Positions 25,085-34,714 of a stretch of 64,000 nt of DNA are shown one piece after another. The notes beneath the pieces are model-generated. The model worked only from the letters and a program-made list of their open reading frames with translations. It made no database searches and was not told the origin of the DNA. The translations under genes were made by a program, and so were the position numbers. This DNA is from Pseudomonadota bacterium. GTDB lineage: Bacteria; Bdellovibrionota; Bacteriovoracia; Bacteriovoracales; Bacteriovoracaceae. Each line of letters starts with the position of its first letter. Positions within the stretch are counted from its first letter, which is position 1. The DNA lies in the NCBI GenBank assembly GCA_027488375.1, contig JAIYBW010000006.1, forward strand, positions 105,415 to 169,414. The letters are read 5' to 3'.

Positions 25085-25102
25085 CCTGGGGAAATTCGTA
25101 GA

Positions 25103-26065
25103 ATGGCGGTTATGAAAAAAGTTTTGGTGACGGGTGTGGCGGGCTTCATTGCTGCTAAGACGGCAGAGTTTTTGCTCAATGATAAAGTTGAAGTTGTCGG
25201 TATCGACAATATGAATGACTACTACGATGTGAGCCTCAAAAACTATCGCTTGAACTCACTCAAGACTCACCCCAATTTTTCTTTTCATCAAATCGACATT
25301 GAAAATAAAGCGGCCCTCCAAAAAATTTTTATAGAAAATAAATTTGATGTGGTTTTTAACCTGGCTGCTCGGGCAGGTGTCCGCTACTCCATGGAAAACC
25401 CTGATATCTACATGAGTACTAATGCTCAAGGGACACTCAATCTTCTCGAATGCATGCGGGCCCATCATGTGAAAAAATTTGTGCTGGCCTCAACTTCATC
25501 TCTTTATGCTGGCCAGGTTATGCCCTTCAAAGAGGATCTTGCCGTCAATACGCCGATCTCTCCCTATGCAGCCACCAAAAAAGCGGCGGAGGTGATGGCC
25601 TACACTTACCACTATCTCTATAAAATTGACGTCTCTGTGGTTCGTTATTTCACCGTTTATGGCCCTGCCGGACGTCCAGATATGTCGCCCTATATCTTCG
25701 CTGATAAAATTCTTAAAGGTGAGGAGCTACCCGTTTTTGGTGATGGCACTCAGGCAAGAGATTTCACTTACGTCGATGATATTGCCCACGGGACAATTCT
25801 CGCTGCAAAACCTCTAGGGTATGAAATCATCAATTTGGGCGGTGGAAATAATCCTTATTCTCTACTTCAGATGATCGAGCTGATGGAGAAATATTCTGGC
25901 AAGAAGGCCAAGCTTAAGCTTCAAGATAAAATCGCCGCCGACATGGATGTGACTTGGGCGGATATTTCGAAGGCGAAAAGTCTTCTAGGTTGGGAACCGA
26001 GGGTTGGGTTTGAAGAGGGGATAAAGAGGCTCATGGAATGGCAATCCTCAAAGGCAGACATTTAA
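25103..26065 (+). CDS. NAD-dependent nucleotide-sugar epimerase
   Basis: A 320-residue short-chain dehydrogenase of the extended type. The NAD-binding glycine motif reads GVAGFIA, where the third glycine is replaced by alanine. Catalytic residues are STSS (about 133) and the YAATK Tyr/Lys pair. FTVYGPAGRPDMSPYIFADKI and FGDGTQARDFTYVDDIAHGT are the substrate-side motifs. These resemble UDP-glucuronate 4-epimerases, so UDP-galacturonate formation is the best guess. It opens the polysaccharide locus, and its 3' half is duplicated at 27168. The next gene starts 1 base after its stop. Confidence 0.9.
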   Translation: MAVMKKVLVTGVAGFIAAKTAEFLLNDKVEVVGIDNMNDYYDVSLKNYRLNSLKTHPNFSFHQIDIENKAALQKIFIENKFDVVFNLAARAGVRYSMENPDIYMSTNAQGTLNLLECMRAHHVKKFVLASTSSLYAGQVMPFKEDLAVNTPISPYAATKKAAEVMAYTYHYLYKIDVSVVRYFTVYGPAGRPDMSPYIFADKILKGEELPVFGDGTQARDFTYVDDIAHGTILAAKPLGYEIINLGGGNNPYSLLQMIELMEKYSGKKAKLKLQDKIAADMDVTWADISKAKSLLGWEPRVGFEEGIKRLMEWQSSKADI

Positions 26066-26066
26066 T

Positions 26067-27056
26067 ATGATTTCAAGCGATATGAAATTATCGATCATCA
26101 TACCTTTTTACAATGTAGAGGAATGGATAAGTGACTGCTTAAATTCACTAATACCCATTAATGATGAACTAATTGAAATTATTTTAGTTAATGATGGTTC
26201 TACTGATAATACAAGGGCCATTGCAGAGACTTATCGTCATCTTTTTTTTAACTTCCTTATCCATGACCAGGCAAATGGAGGATTATCGAGAGGACGTAAC
26301 GTTGGATTAAAAATTGCAAAGGGTGAGTACGTTTATTTTATTGATAGTGATGATTATCTTATACCCAAAGAGTTTATTCATTTTTTTAATAAAGCATCTG
26401 AATTACAGGTTGATATTGCTATTGGTAATGGCATGCATCTGATCGAAAATAGATTAGAAGGAATTTTAAAAAAATCAAAAATAAATAAAAAGATTGGTCT
26501 CGTTGATGGCCCCAATTTTTATCTTTTGACTAATTCAAAAAATGAATTTCATATAGGAGTATGGTCTCGTGTTTACAAGAAAAGTTTTCTTAATAAAAAC
26601 TTACTTGAATTCCTACCAGGCGTAATCCATGAGGATGAGGAATGGGGTCCTAAAGTTTTTAGCTTAGCAGAAAAAGTAGTTTATCTTGATAACTACTTTT
26701 ATGTTTATAGGCACCGTCTTGGCTCAATTACTAAAAATACAAAACATAAATACATGAACCCTAAATCAATATTTTGCTTCTTTGAAATTATTAATTCATT
26801 AAAGTGCTTTCTAATTGAAAAAACGCTTAGTAGTAAACAAAAGAAAGTTGTTCTTCATTCAGTTCATAAGTGTTTAATGGAGATTTTAAAGAGAGAATTT
26901 TATTTTAAAAAAAATAAAATTCCAGATGTTAAGCTTACAAAAGATCAAGAAAATCAGCTTAAGATCTTGGTAAGAGAAATGGACTTTACTCTTTTTCAAA
27001 GAATATCAATCCATAGAATGATCTTGAAAATTCGCTTGGCTGACTTGTTTAACTAA
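26067..27056 (+). CDS. Glycosyltransferase family 2 protein
   Basis: A 329-residue GT-A transferase: LSIIIPFYNVEEWISDCLNSL, VNDGSTDNT for nucleotide binding, GGLSRGRNVGLKIAKGEYVYFIDSDDY with the DSDD metal site, and HEDEEWGPKVF with the catalytic ED. The C-terminal 90 residues are lysine-rich. Base composition is lower in GC than the epimerase genes on either side. It is framed by an intact epimerase gene and its decayed copy, which suggests it arrived by a recombination event in that gene. Confidence 0.92.
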   Translation: MISSDMKLSIIIPFYNVEEWISDCLNSLIPINDELIEIILVNDGSTDNTRAIAETYRHLFFNFLIHDQANGGLSRGRNVGLKIAKGEYVYFIDSDDYLIPKEFIHFFNKASELQVDIAIGNGMHLIENRLEGILKKSKINKKIGLVDGPNFYLLTNSKNEFHIGVWSRVYKKSFLNKNLLEFLPGVIHEDEEWGPKVFSLAEKVVYLDNYFYVYRHRLGSITKNTKHKYMNPKSIFCFFEIINSLKCFLIEKTLSSKQKKVVLHSVHKCLMEILKREFYFKKNKIPDVKLTKDQENQLKILVREMDFTLFQRISIHRMILKIRLADLFN

Positions 27057-27167
27057 AGGTACGAGATTATGATTTTTTATTTAATTATAAATTAATAAAA
27101 AATTATGTTTATTTTAATTTTTGATAGATAGTTAGATTATTTGGTCACAGATAAAAAAGTCCTGTCG

Positions 27168-27744
27168 TATGCTCATTGATTACGCCATGCCCTTCAGAGA
27201 GGATCTCCCCGTCAATAAGCCGATCTCTCCTTATGCTACCACAAAAAAAGCTCCTTAAGTGGTGGAGTACACTTACCACTATCTCTATAAAATTGACGTC
27301 TCTGTGGTTCGCTACTTTACCGTTTATGGCCCCGCCGGACGTCCAGATATGTCGCCCTACATTTTTGCAGATAAAATCCATAAGGATGAAGAACTTCCAG
27401 TTTTTGGAGATGGTTCTCAGTCACGCGATTTTACTTATGTTGATGACATTGCCAAGGGAACGATCTTGGCAGCCAAACCTCTAGATTATGAAATCATTAA
27501 TCTTGGCGGTGGAAATAATCCTTATACTCTAATTCAGATGATCGAGCTGATGGAAAAATTCTCCGGCAAAAAGGCTAAGCTTAAGCTTCAAGATAAAATC
27601 GCTGCAGATATGGATGTGACTTGGGCGGATATTTCAAAAGCAAAAAAACGATTAGGCTGGGAGCCGAAAGTTGGGTTTGAAAAAGTGATCAAAAAGTTGA
27701 TGGAGTGGCATCAACTTTTTAAAATAGAGAAAATAAAGAAGTGA
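27168..27744 (+). pseudogene. Truncated duplicate of the nucleotide-sugar epimerase
   Basis: From about 27168 the sequence follows the epimerase at 25103 from residue 134 to the end, with long identical stretches. The N-terminal 134 residues, including the NAD-binding motif, are absent, and an in-frame TAA (27256-27258) replaces a glutamate codon. The remaining open part (27259-27744) keeps the C-terminal domain and still reads smoothly, but without the NAD site it cannot be active. It overlaps the end of the convergent methyltransferase gene by 34 bases. Confidence 0.88.
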
Positions 27745-28355
27745 TGATATGGGTTAGATTCCAGAACATAGCATTGATCTAAATTGAAATATTTTTTTGC
27801 GATCTCTTTAAATTTTTTTTTATAATTTTCTCTCGTTCCAAGTTCCCAATGATGTTGACCTTCAAATGTATGCTTCATAAAAAGAAGTGGGATTCTAATA
27901 TTAAGATAAAAATTGTTCATTTTTGGAAGCTTGATCATAAAAGATAAACGAAACGCTTTTTCAGGAAGAGAAATGATAAGAATGCTTTGAGTCGCCTGTT
28001 TTAGTCGACTCAAAGCGTTTTCAATCTCTTTAAATGGCAAGTGTTCTAGAACCTGGCAGCAAATAATAATATCAAATTTTTTTCCATTAAAGTCTAGTTC
28101 GGTTAACGATTGCAAGTGATCAGGTTTAAGATTCTGGTCAATGTCACATGTTTCAACTTCTATTCCCTGAGTTCTTAAAATTCCAGGAACTATGTTATCG
28201 CCGATACCGATGACTAATACTTTTTTTAGACCCGACTTTATGACAAGTTCAATTTGATGACGGTAGGACATCCATCTCTCAGGGGTGATATAGTCTAGAA
28301 AGTCGTAGTGCTCTTTTGGTACTTGAATTGTGGATAAGGCTTCGTCTTTAATCAT
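27711..28355 (-). CDS. Class I SAM-dependent methyltransferase
   Basis: A 214-residue methyltransferase fold: motif I VLVIGIGDNIVPGILRTQG, acidic ribose-binding VETCDIDQNLKPD, and FDIIICCQVLEHLPFKEIENAL with the typical LEH of the Methyltransf_11 group. The motif I glycines (GIGDN) deviate slightly from GxGxG. It may methylate a sugar or a lipid-linked precursor, since it lies inside the polysaccharide locus, although it runs opposite to its neighbours. Acceptor unknown. Confidence 0.85.
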   Translation of the reverse strand: MIKDEALSTIQVPKEHYDFLDYITPERWMSYRHQIELVIKSGLKKVLVIGIGDNIVPGILRTQGIEVETCDIDQNLKPDHLQSLTELDFNGKKFDIIICCQVLEHLPFKEIENALSRLKQATQSILIISLPEKAFRLSFMIKLPKMNNFYLNIRIPLLFMKHTFEGQHHWELGTRENYKKKFKEIAKKYFNLDQCYVLESNPYHHFFIFSILKS

Positions 28356-28456
28356 TTATTTCCAAAAATTATGTATAGCAACATTGTGAATTTCTTACGC
28401 ACATAAGTCTATTCCTATCTTTTAAGATTTGATGATTTAAAGCATTTTTTTTAAGA

Positions 28457-29857
28457 ATGGCATCGTTCAATTGGGCTTGGCGTTGTAGCTTTAGTCTGGT
28501 ACTGATAATAATAAACCTAAATTATTTCAAATTGAAAAAACTTAAACAAAAATTATCCTCTTTCAATTTAGCTCACCCAAAGGCCAAAAAAGTCTTCAGA
28601 GGGTTTTCTTATATCTTTTCCGAGAAAATGCTGAAATTCGTTACCGGTTTTTTAGTTCATGCCTATGTTGCCCGTTATCTTGGTCCAGATAAATTTGGCA
28701 AGCTTTCTTACATAATCAAGACTGTAAATGTTTTTTATACGTTCAGCTTGTTTGGAGTAGATGAGCTTATCATTAAGCATCTTTTAGATAAGAGATTTAG
28801 CCGGGAAGATATTTTAAAAACAGTATTAAGAATTAGACTTAGCATGAGCGTTCTTGGATTTATTATTCTCTCACTTTTCATTTTGCTCTCTCACCCAGAA
28901 GGAACAGAATTTAGTCTCATAACTCTCTTTTACGGACTGCAAATTTTTACTCAGGCATTCAATCTATTTGAGCTTGATTTTCATTCACGCTTAACTTTCA
29001 GACCACTATTTTGGGCCAATAATATTTCAAATGTTTTTGCATCGTTACTTAGAGTTTTTGGGGTTCTTGTCGAAATGGGGATTCCCTATTTTGTGTGTAC
29101 GTATCTGGCAGGTGAAGTACTTTTAAAGTCAATTATTCAATGGAGGCTCGGCTTTAAAATTTTTGCGGGTAAATATAATCCAGATTTAGCCAAGGCAATC
29201 ATTCAATCTAGTTGGCCGCACTTTTTAGCTGCATTTGTTGTACTTGTGGATCAGAGAGTTTCATTTATTTTCATTGAGGAGTTTCCTAAGGGAGATGCAC
29301 TAGGAAATTATTCAGTTGCAGTTACTTTGGTTGATCTCTGGATCTTTTTACCCATGGCAGTATGTTCAGCCGTTTTTCCAACGATTGTGACTGCGTTTTC
29401 AGATAATAAAAAAGCCTATGAGGAGAGAATTCAGTACCTTGCAGATATTATGGTTTGGTTCGCACTTGGTTTTTGCTTTGGTGTCTTTCTCACAGCAGAT
29501 GTCATTATTGATGTTCTTTATGGCGGCAAGTATCAAACAGCCCCAGAAATTATCAGATGGTACGCCCTGATAACTATTCCGATGTTTTTTAATTTAGCTC
29601 GAGTAAAATGGATGGCTCTGGAAAATCATCTTTTTGATTGGTTAAAGATAAGTGCACTTGCTTTATTTTTAAACCTTTGTTTCCACTACCTTCTTGTACC
29701 TTCCTGGGGGGTTAGGGGGGCAATTTGTGGATATTTATTGGCCCAAATACTTTCAAATCTAATCAGTTCAATTTTGTTAGTTTCTGCTAGGAGGGCGAAT
29801 AGTCTGTTTTTTAAAACATGCTTTTTACCATTCAAGATTTTAAAGCAATTCAATTAG
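28457..29857 (+). CDS. Polysaccharide flippase (Wzx/MATE-like), copy 1
   Basis: A 466-residue membrane protein with 12-14 hydrophobic helices of the polysaccharide transporter family. RGFSYIFSEKMLKFVTGFLVHAYVARYLGPDKFGKLSYI is the usual N-terminal signature, where a basic helix leads into the first membrane helix. It is expected to flip undecaprenyl-diphosphate-linked repeat units to the periplasm. A second flippase lies at 46036 on the other strand, so the locus may build two glycans or have merged from two. The first 50 residues are extra compared with the family, and a later start is possible. Confidence 0.88.
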   Translation: MASFNWAWRCSFSLVLIIINLNYFKLKKLKQKLSSFNLAHPKAKKVFRGFSYIFSEKMLKFVTGFLVHAYVARYLGPDKFGKLSYIIKTVNVFYTFSLFGVDELIIKHLLDKRFSREDILKTVLRIRLSMSVLGFIILSLFILLSHPEGTEFSLITLFYGLQIFTQAFNLFELDFHSRLTFRPLFWANNISNVFASLLRVFGVLVEMGIPYFVCTYLAGEVLLKSIIQWRLGFKIFAGKYNPDLAKAIIQSSWPHFLAAFVVLVDQRVSFIFIEEFPKGDALGNYSVAVTLVDLWIFLPMAVCSAVFPTIVTAFSDNKKAYEERIQYLADIMVWFALGFCFGVFLTADVIIDVLYGGKYQTAPEIIRWYALITIPMFFNLARVKWMALENHLFDWLKISALALFLNLCFHYLLVPSWGVRGAICGYLLAQILSNLISSILLVSARRANSLFFKTCFLPFKILKQFN

Positions 29858-29955
29858 GTTTTGCTGTGCGTGAAATAAACTGTTTGGTAAATTTTTGAGA
29901 GACAGAGGTTTCCCCTAAAACTAGAATAGGCTCCATTCAAACAGAGTGGATTTAT

Positions 29956-31005
29956 ATGAAGAAAATACTAATTACTGGTGGTGCTGGATTTATTGGGTCG
30001 GCCCTTGTTCGCCATTTAATAAAAAATACAAATTACCAAGCTCTTGTTGTTGATAAACTAACCTATGCAGGAAATCTTGAATCATTAAAAGACGTCTCTA
30101 GTAGTTCTCGGTATGGATTTTTAAAACTAGATATATGTGATTCATCTATAAAAAAAGTCCTCGATGATTTTCGCCCAAATGCCATTATGCATTTAGCAGC
30201 AGAATCTCATGTTGATCGTTCAATTGATGGTCCATCGGAATTTATAAAAACAAATATCCTAGGTACGTTCAACCTGTTAGAAGTAGCTCTTTCTTATTGG
30301 AAAGAAAATGGCAAACCAGCAGATTTTAGATTTCAGCACATTTCAACTGATGAAGTTTTTGGCTCTCTAGGAGAATCAGGTCTATTTTCTGAAGCTACTG
30401 CTTATGATCCTAGTTCGCCTTATTCGGCTTCAAAAGCCTCTTCAGATCATTTGGTAAGGGCCTGGCACAGAACATATGATCTGCCAGTTCTAATTACGAA
30501 TTGTTCAAATAATTATGGCCCCTATCATTATCCTGAAAAATTAATTCCTTTAATTATAAATAATGCTCTTCAAGGTAAGCCTCTTCCTGTATATGGCGAC
30601 GGACTTCAAGTGCGCGATTGGCTTTATGTAGAGGACCACGTACTTGCTTTATGTGCAGTACTTGAAAAAGGAAGAGTGGGTGAAACTTATAATGTTGGTG
30701 GAGACTCTGAAAAAACAAATATTCAGGTTGTTCGTTTAATATGTGAAATCTTGGATGAGATCTGTCCTTGCAGCGATAACAAATCATACTCTAAGCAAAT
30801 TACGCATGTTCAGGATCGTCCAGGACACGATAGAAGATATGCCATTGATTGCACTAAGCTTAAAACGGAATTGGGCTGGAAACAGTTAGAAACATTTGAA
30901 ACCGGTATAAAAAAGACGGTTGAATGGTTTTTAGCAAACGCTGAATGGGTTGAAGCCGTTTTGAAAAACAAATACTCTGGCGAAAGATTGGGAGCAAAAA
31001 AATGA
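29956..31005 (+). CDS. rfbB: dTDP-glucose 4,6-dehydratase
   Basis: The enzyme converts dTDP-glucose to dTDP-4-keto-6-deoxyglucose. The 349 residues show [14 protein letters not shown] for NAD binding, [14 protein letters not shown], the catalytic [11 protein letters not shown] with Asp-Glu after the threonine, [15 protein letters not shown] with the Tyr/Lys pair, and [18 protein letters not shown]. All of these are RmlB hallmarks. It overlaps rfbA by 4 bases (ATGA). No rfbC or rfbD is present in the window, so the 4-keto sugar most likely goes to the WecE-like transaminase encoded at 36409. Confidence 0.96.
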   Translation: MKKILITGGAGFIGSALVRHLIKNTNYQALVVDKLTYAGNLESLKDVSSSSRYGFLKLDICDSSIKKVLDDFRPNAIMHLAAESHVDRSIDGPSEFIKTNILGTFNLLEVALSYWKENGKPADFRFQHISTDEVFGSLGESGLFSEATAYDPSSPYSASKASSDHLVRAWHRTYDLPVLITNCSNNYGPYHYPEKLIPLIINNALQGKPLPVYGDGLQVRDWLYVEDHVLALCAVLEKGRVGETYNVGGDSEKTNIQVVRLICEILDEICPCSDNKSYSKQITHVQDRPGHDRRYAIDCTKLKTELGWKQLETFETGIKKTVEWFLANAEWVEAVLKNKYSGERLGAKK

Positions 31006-31871
31006 AGGGAATTATTTTAGCTGGAGGAAGCGGGACAAGGCTTTACCCTATCACTCAAGGGATTTCAAAGCAGCTTCTCCCTATTTTTGACAAGCCAATG
31101 ATTTTCTACCCACTGTCCGTCTTAATGCTTGCAGGGATTAGAGAAATTCTGATCATTACCACACCTGAAGATGAAGCAAGTTTTAAGAGACTACTTGGAA
31201 GCGGTAGTCATTTTGGTATTGAATTGAGTTATGCAGTTCAACCAAGTCCTGATGGTTTGGCACAAGCATTTATAATAGGTGAAAAATTTATTGGTAATGA
31301 TAGCGTGTGCTTAGTTTTAGGGGATAATATTTTTTATGGTCAAGGTTTTACACCTGTTCTTCGTCAAGCAAGTGCGATAACGAATGGTGCAACCGTTTTC
31401 GGTTATAAAGTAAAAGATCCTCATCGGTTTGGAGTAGTAGCTTTTGATGAAAAGATGAATGCCATTAGTGTTGAGGAAAAACCTGAAAAGCCTAAGTCAA
31501 ATTTTGCTGTGACTGGTTTGTATTTTTATGACAATGATGTCATAAAAATTGCAAAGTCTATTCTGCCTTCTGCACGTGGTGAATTGGAAATAACGAGTGT
31601 GAACCAAGCTTACTTAGAGAGAGGAGATTTAAAAGTTCAACTCCTAGGCCGTGGCTTTGCTTGGTTAGATACTGGTACTCATGAGAGTTTATTAGAGGCT
31701 AGTCTATTTGTGCAAACCATAGAGCATCGGCAAGGCTATAAAATTGCCTGTTTAGAGGAAATTGCATTTAAAAACGGATGGATGGGCATTGATCAAATTC
31801 AAGAGAGGGCTCATCTTCTTAGTAAGAATGGGTATGGGGAGTATCTTAAAAGTCTTCTCGCAGAGATTTAA
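31002..31871 (+). CDS. rfbA: Glucose-1-phosphate thymidylyltransferase
   Basis: It makes dTDP-glucose from dTTP and glucose-1-phosphate. The 289-residue protein has [37 protein letters not shown], the [11 protein letters not shown] metal site, [37 protein letters not shown] and [13 protein letters not shown], all matching RmlA of the long type. It is translationally coupled to rfbB. The two supply the dTDP-4-keto-6-deoxyglucose precursor for the amino sugar and N-acyl sugar genes that follow. Confidence 0.97.
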   Translation: MKGIILAGGSGTRLYPITQGISKQLLPIFDKPMIFYPLSVLMLAGIREILIITTPEDEASFKRLLGSGSHFGIELSYAVQPSPDGLAQAFIIGEKFIGNDSVCLVLGDNIFYGQGFTPVLRQASAITNGATVFGYKVKDPHRFGVVAFDEKMNAISVEEKPEKPKSNFAVTGLYFYDNDVIKIAKSILPSARGELEITSVNQAYLERGDLKVQLLGRGFAWLDTGTHESLLEASLFVQTIEHRQGYKIACLEEIAFKNGWMGIDQIQERAHLLSKNGYGEYLKSLLAEI

Positions 31872-31900
31872 ATAATAGATGATAAAAGGCTTAGGTCTAT

Positions 31901-32590
31901 ATGAAATGTGTTGTTCTGCAATCGAATTATTTTCCCTGGAGAGGTTACTTCGACCTAATATCAAAAGCAGATGTTTTTGTATTTTATGATGAAGTTAAGT
32001 ATACCAAAAATGACTGGAGAAATAGGAACCAAGTCTTGTCTGAGAAGGGAGCTCATTGGATAACTATTCCGATTTCATCAGACTCAGTCCATAAGAAAAT
32101 TAGTGAAGTAACTTTAGACTATGACCTAGACTGGCGAAAGAGCCATCAATCTCTTCTTCAGTTTTGCTATAGGAAGAGTCCGATGTATAAGAATCAATTA
32201 AGACCTCTAACTGACCATATACTCTTTGAAAAAAAAACGGATAATCTGTCTGAGCTTAATAAATATATTATTCAACTGATATCAAATGAAGCTGGATTTA
32301 ATAAGAAGTTTTTAGATTCTGCTGACTTCAATCTTAGTAATGGAAAGGTTAATAGGCTGTTAGGGGTGCTAAAAGAAGTTGGAGCGACAACCTATATTTC
32401 AGGTCCTGCTGCAAAGAATTATTTGAATGGACAAGAAGTTGCCTTTTTAGATGCCAATATAGATCTTTGCTACTATGAATATCCAGACTATCAACAATAT
32501 AGTAGTGATAGACTGGGATATAATAAATATCTCTCTATTTTAGATTTCTTAGCTTTTAAAGATATAAAATCTTTAAAGGACTATTTATGA
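31901..32590 (+). CDS. WbqC-family protein
   Basis: The 229-residue protein begins MKCVVLQSNYFPWRGYFDLISKADVFVFYDEVKYTKNDWRNRN, the signature of the WbqC-like family, and has the conserved end YEYPDYQQYS. Relatives occur in O-antigen and dTDP-sugar clusters, often beside rfbA/rfbB; an acyl or amino acid transfer to a nucleotide-linked amino sugar has been proposed but the enzymatic step is not well established. Here it follows rfbA by 29 bases in the same direction. Confidence 0.9.
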   Translation: MKCVVLQSNYFPWRGYFDLISKADVFVFYDEVKYTKNDWRNRNQVLSEKGAHWITIPISSDSVHKKISEVTLDYDLDWRKSHQSLLQFCYRKSPMYKNQLRPLTDHILFEKKTDNLSELNKYIIQLISNEAGFNKKFLDSADFNLSNGKVNRLLGVLKEVGATTYISGPAAKNYLNGQEVAFLDANIDLCYYEYPDYQQYSSDRLGYNKYLSILDFLAFKDIKSLKDYL

Positions 32591-32598
32591 AGCGTTGT

Positions 32599-32616
32599 TG
32601 CGATTTTTTTATCGCA
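32599..32616 (+). terminator. Hairpin after the WbqC-like gene
   Basis: TGCGAT, six T residues, and ATCGCA form a 6-bp stem with a T6 loop, 8 bases after the stop codon. It lacks a downstream T run, so it is a weak terminator candidate or a transcript-end structure. Confidence 0.35.
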
Positions 32617-33176
32617 GAATAAGTAATGATGAAGAAAATAAAAAAAAATCAAACATTGAGATATTTAATCATTAGAAGATTTTTATAAAATAATTTAAAC
32701 TCTTTCTACTTCATGATGGTTCTACTCAATTTTCGATGTGGAATTATCCTCTTAGATCCTAGAATTTATTTGATATTACTGGGCTTTTATTCAGCATTCG
32801 TTTAATGAGCAAATTAAGGCAAGTGTTATGTTTTATTGAATAAAAATTTTTCATTTGTCTGTAAAAATGACTTCTTAGCAAACGCGAGAGATATGAGTTC
32901 TACAAGTTTCTTAAAATTTTGTAGAAAGGATTTTAGAGAACGTGCGAGATTTGTATGATTCTCGGATGACCTGCTTCTTTTAAAAAAACGTCTATTTTAA
33001 AAGTATTTAAATCTTAACTGATTATAAATTCAACCATATTCGTATAAATTAGTCTTAAAAAAAGTACAATAAGTTTAAAGTGTTAAGGTTTAGAGTGAGC
33101 ACTGATTATCAGGTGTTTTACCCGTTAGTGTCAAAGACTGTACAATACTAAAAGCTGTTAAAGCACCTAGGAGTCG
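32617..33176. other. AT-rich gene-poor stretch
   Basis: No reading frame with a ribosome binding site is visible on either strand in these 560 bases. Its composition and its place between a + strand operon end and a - strand gene end suggest degraded sequence from earlier cassette exchange. I see no recognisable protein remnant. Confidence 0.5.
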
Positions 33177-33785
33177 CTATATGCTTGATATTTTTTTGTG
33201 GTACAGCCCACCGGCTTTTATAAAAGTGAATGGTGGAACATTTACATTATCAACAATCGTAGCGTTTGCCCCTATGAATGAAGAGTGACCAACTTCGCTA
33301 AATCCACAGATGGTTGAGCCGGGGCTAAGAAAGCAGTTTTCATTAATCTTGCAATCATGGCTAATATTTGACATTGGCCATAAGACAGTTGCTTCCCCTA
33401 TAGATGCACCTTGAGAAACGCATGAATTCTGCATTATGATAGCGCCGCAATTTATTCGTGCACTTTTCGAAATATAGGCCGTGGGGTGAATTAGAGTAAA
33501 TAGTTTTAGATTTAATGTCCGTAGCTTTTCAATGAGTTTTAATCTTTCTGATAGGTTTGAGTAGCCGACACCTAGCAAAATTTCAATCTCATTTCCATAT
33601 TGTTTAACTGCATTGGCCAAGCTTACAATTGGTATGCTTGAAAGTTTATTTGATGTTGAGAAATCGTCGATAAAGCAAAGAGGCTTTATGTCGAGATCTT
33701 CTTCTAAAATGTTTTTTAATAATTGGGCAAAAGATTTGCTTCCGTAAATTACTACTTTATTATTTGGGGTTTTTTTGGTTATCAC
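33177..33785 (-). CDS. NeuD/PglD-type sugar O/N-acyltransferase
   Basis: A left-handed beta-helix acyltransferase of about 202 residues. The N-terminal Rossmann-like part (KVVIYGSKSFAQLLKNIL, PLCFIDDF) binds the nucleotide sugar, and the hexapeptide repeats follow (ISKSARINCGAIIMQNSCVSQGASIGEATVLWPMSNISHDCKINENCFLSPGSTI). SNISHDC carries the catalytic histidine. The start used is GTG at 33785 (GGGA upstream); an ATG at 33824 would overlap the divergent glycosyltransferase further. It may acylate the 4-amino sugar made by RfbA/RfbB/WecE. Confidence 0.85.
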   Translation of the reverse strand: MITKKTPNNKVVIYGSKSFAQLLKNILEEDLDIKPLCFIDDFSTSNKLSSIPIVSLANAVKQYGNEIEILLGVGYSNLSERLKLIEKLRTLNLKLFTLIHPTAYISKSARINCGAIIMQNSCVSQGASIGEATVLWPMSNISHDCKINENCFLSPGSTICGFSEVGHSSFIGANATIVDNVNVPPFTFIKAGGLYHKKISSI

Positions 33786-34710
33786 AATTGTCGTCCCTAT
33801 ATTTAATGATTCAGATTTGATCAAAAATTTTTGTCATTCATTTGAAACTTCATTGATCATAAATCAAACACAAAATATTTTTAGGGTTATATTTATAGAT
33901 GATGGCAGTAAAGTAAAGCCCATCAATAGGGAATTCATAGATTTAATAGTGCGAGAATTTGGTTTTGTTTCTTTTATTTCCCTTGCTAGGAACTTTGGTC
34001 AACACACAGCAATACTTGTTGGGATCAAAAAGGCAATTGAAACAAGTGATATTGTTGGTTTTATGAATGTTGATCAGGAGGATCCTCCTAGGGAGCTTCT
34101 CAAGTTGATAAAATTAGTCAGTCGAGGTGACTCTGATGCAGCAATATCTCTTCGAACAACAAGGGAGAAATCTTTTTTTCGTGATTTAACATCGATTTTT
34201 TTTCATAGTACATTAAATTTTCTAACGGGAGCAAATGTTCCGAAGAACTGTTCGACACTTCGAATTTATAGTTCTGAAGCAGCTTCTAGGATGCTGCATT
34301 TTTGGTCATATAATCCATATATTCCTGGAATGGAACAATTGGCAGGATTAAAGATAAATTATATTGAAACTTTGCAAGAACCAAGAAAAATTGGGAGATC
34401 TTCATACAGCCTTCTTAAGCGATTTAAATTTGCTTTTAAGATTATTCTTAATTTTTCAGATTTTCCTTTAAGAGTTGTGGTTAGTCTTGGTATATTTTTT
34501 TGCTTACTAGGTATAGTACTAGGGGGAAATATAATCTACCAAAAATTATCTGGAGAATACGTAAACCCTGGTTACACCTCAACGATGAGTTTGATAATAT
34601 TTTTCGGCGGTATGCAAATTTTTACACTTGGAGTGATAGGACTTTATTTAGGCCGAGTTTTTGAAGCTACAAAAATGTATCCGCATTATATTATCAAAGA
34701 GGTTAATTAA
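33775..34710 (+). CDS. Polyprenyl-phosphate glycosyltransferase (GtrB/DPM1-like GT2)
   Basis: A 311-residue GT2 enzyme with a GT-A domain (ITIVVPIFNDSDLIKNF, FIDDGSKV, FISLARNFGQHTAILVGIKKA, MNVDQEDPPRELL with the DQED metal site) and two C-terminal membrane helices (about 230-255 and 265-290). This layout is that of GtrB/ArnC, which load a sugar onto undecaprenyl phosphate for transfer in the periplasm. The start is TTG at 33775, which overlaps the divergent acyltransferase start. The GT-C protein at 37587 could use its product. Confidence 0.9.
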   Translation: MVITIVVPIFNDSDLIKNFCHSFETSLIINQTQNIFRVIFIDDGSKVKPINREFIDLIVREFGFVSFISLARNFGQHTAILVGIKKAIETSDIVGFMNVDQEDPPRELLKLIKLVSRGDSDAAISLRTTREKSFFRDLTSIFFHSTLNFLTGANVPKNCSTLRIYSSEAASRMLHFWSYNPYIPGMEQLAGLKINYIETLQEPRKIGRSSYSLLKRFKFAFKIILNFSDFPLRVVVSLGIFFCLLGIVLGGNIIYQKLSGEYVNPGYTSTMSLIIFFGGMQIFTLGVIGLYLGRVFEATKMYPHYIIKEVN

Positions 34711-34714
34711 GGTT

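Noticed and set aside
27259..27744. Open 161-codon frame as an independent epimerase-like gene
   Set aside because: It lacks the NAD-binding region and begins just after an in-frame stop within a clear duplicate, so it is treated as part of a pseudogene.
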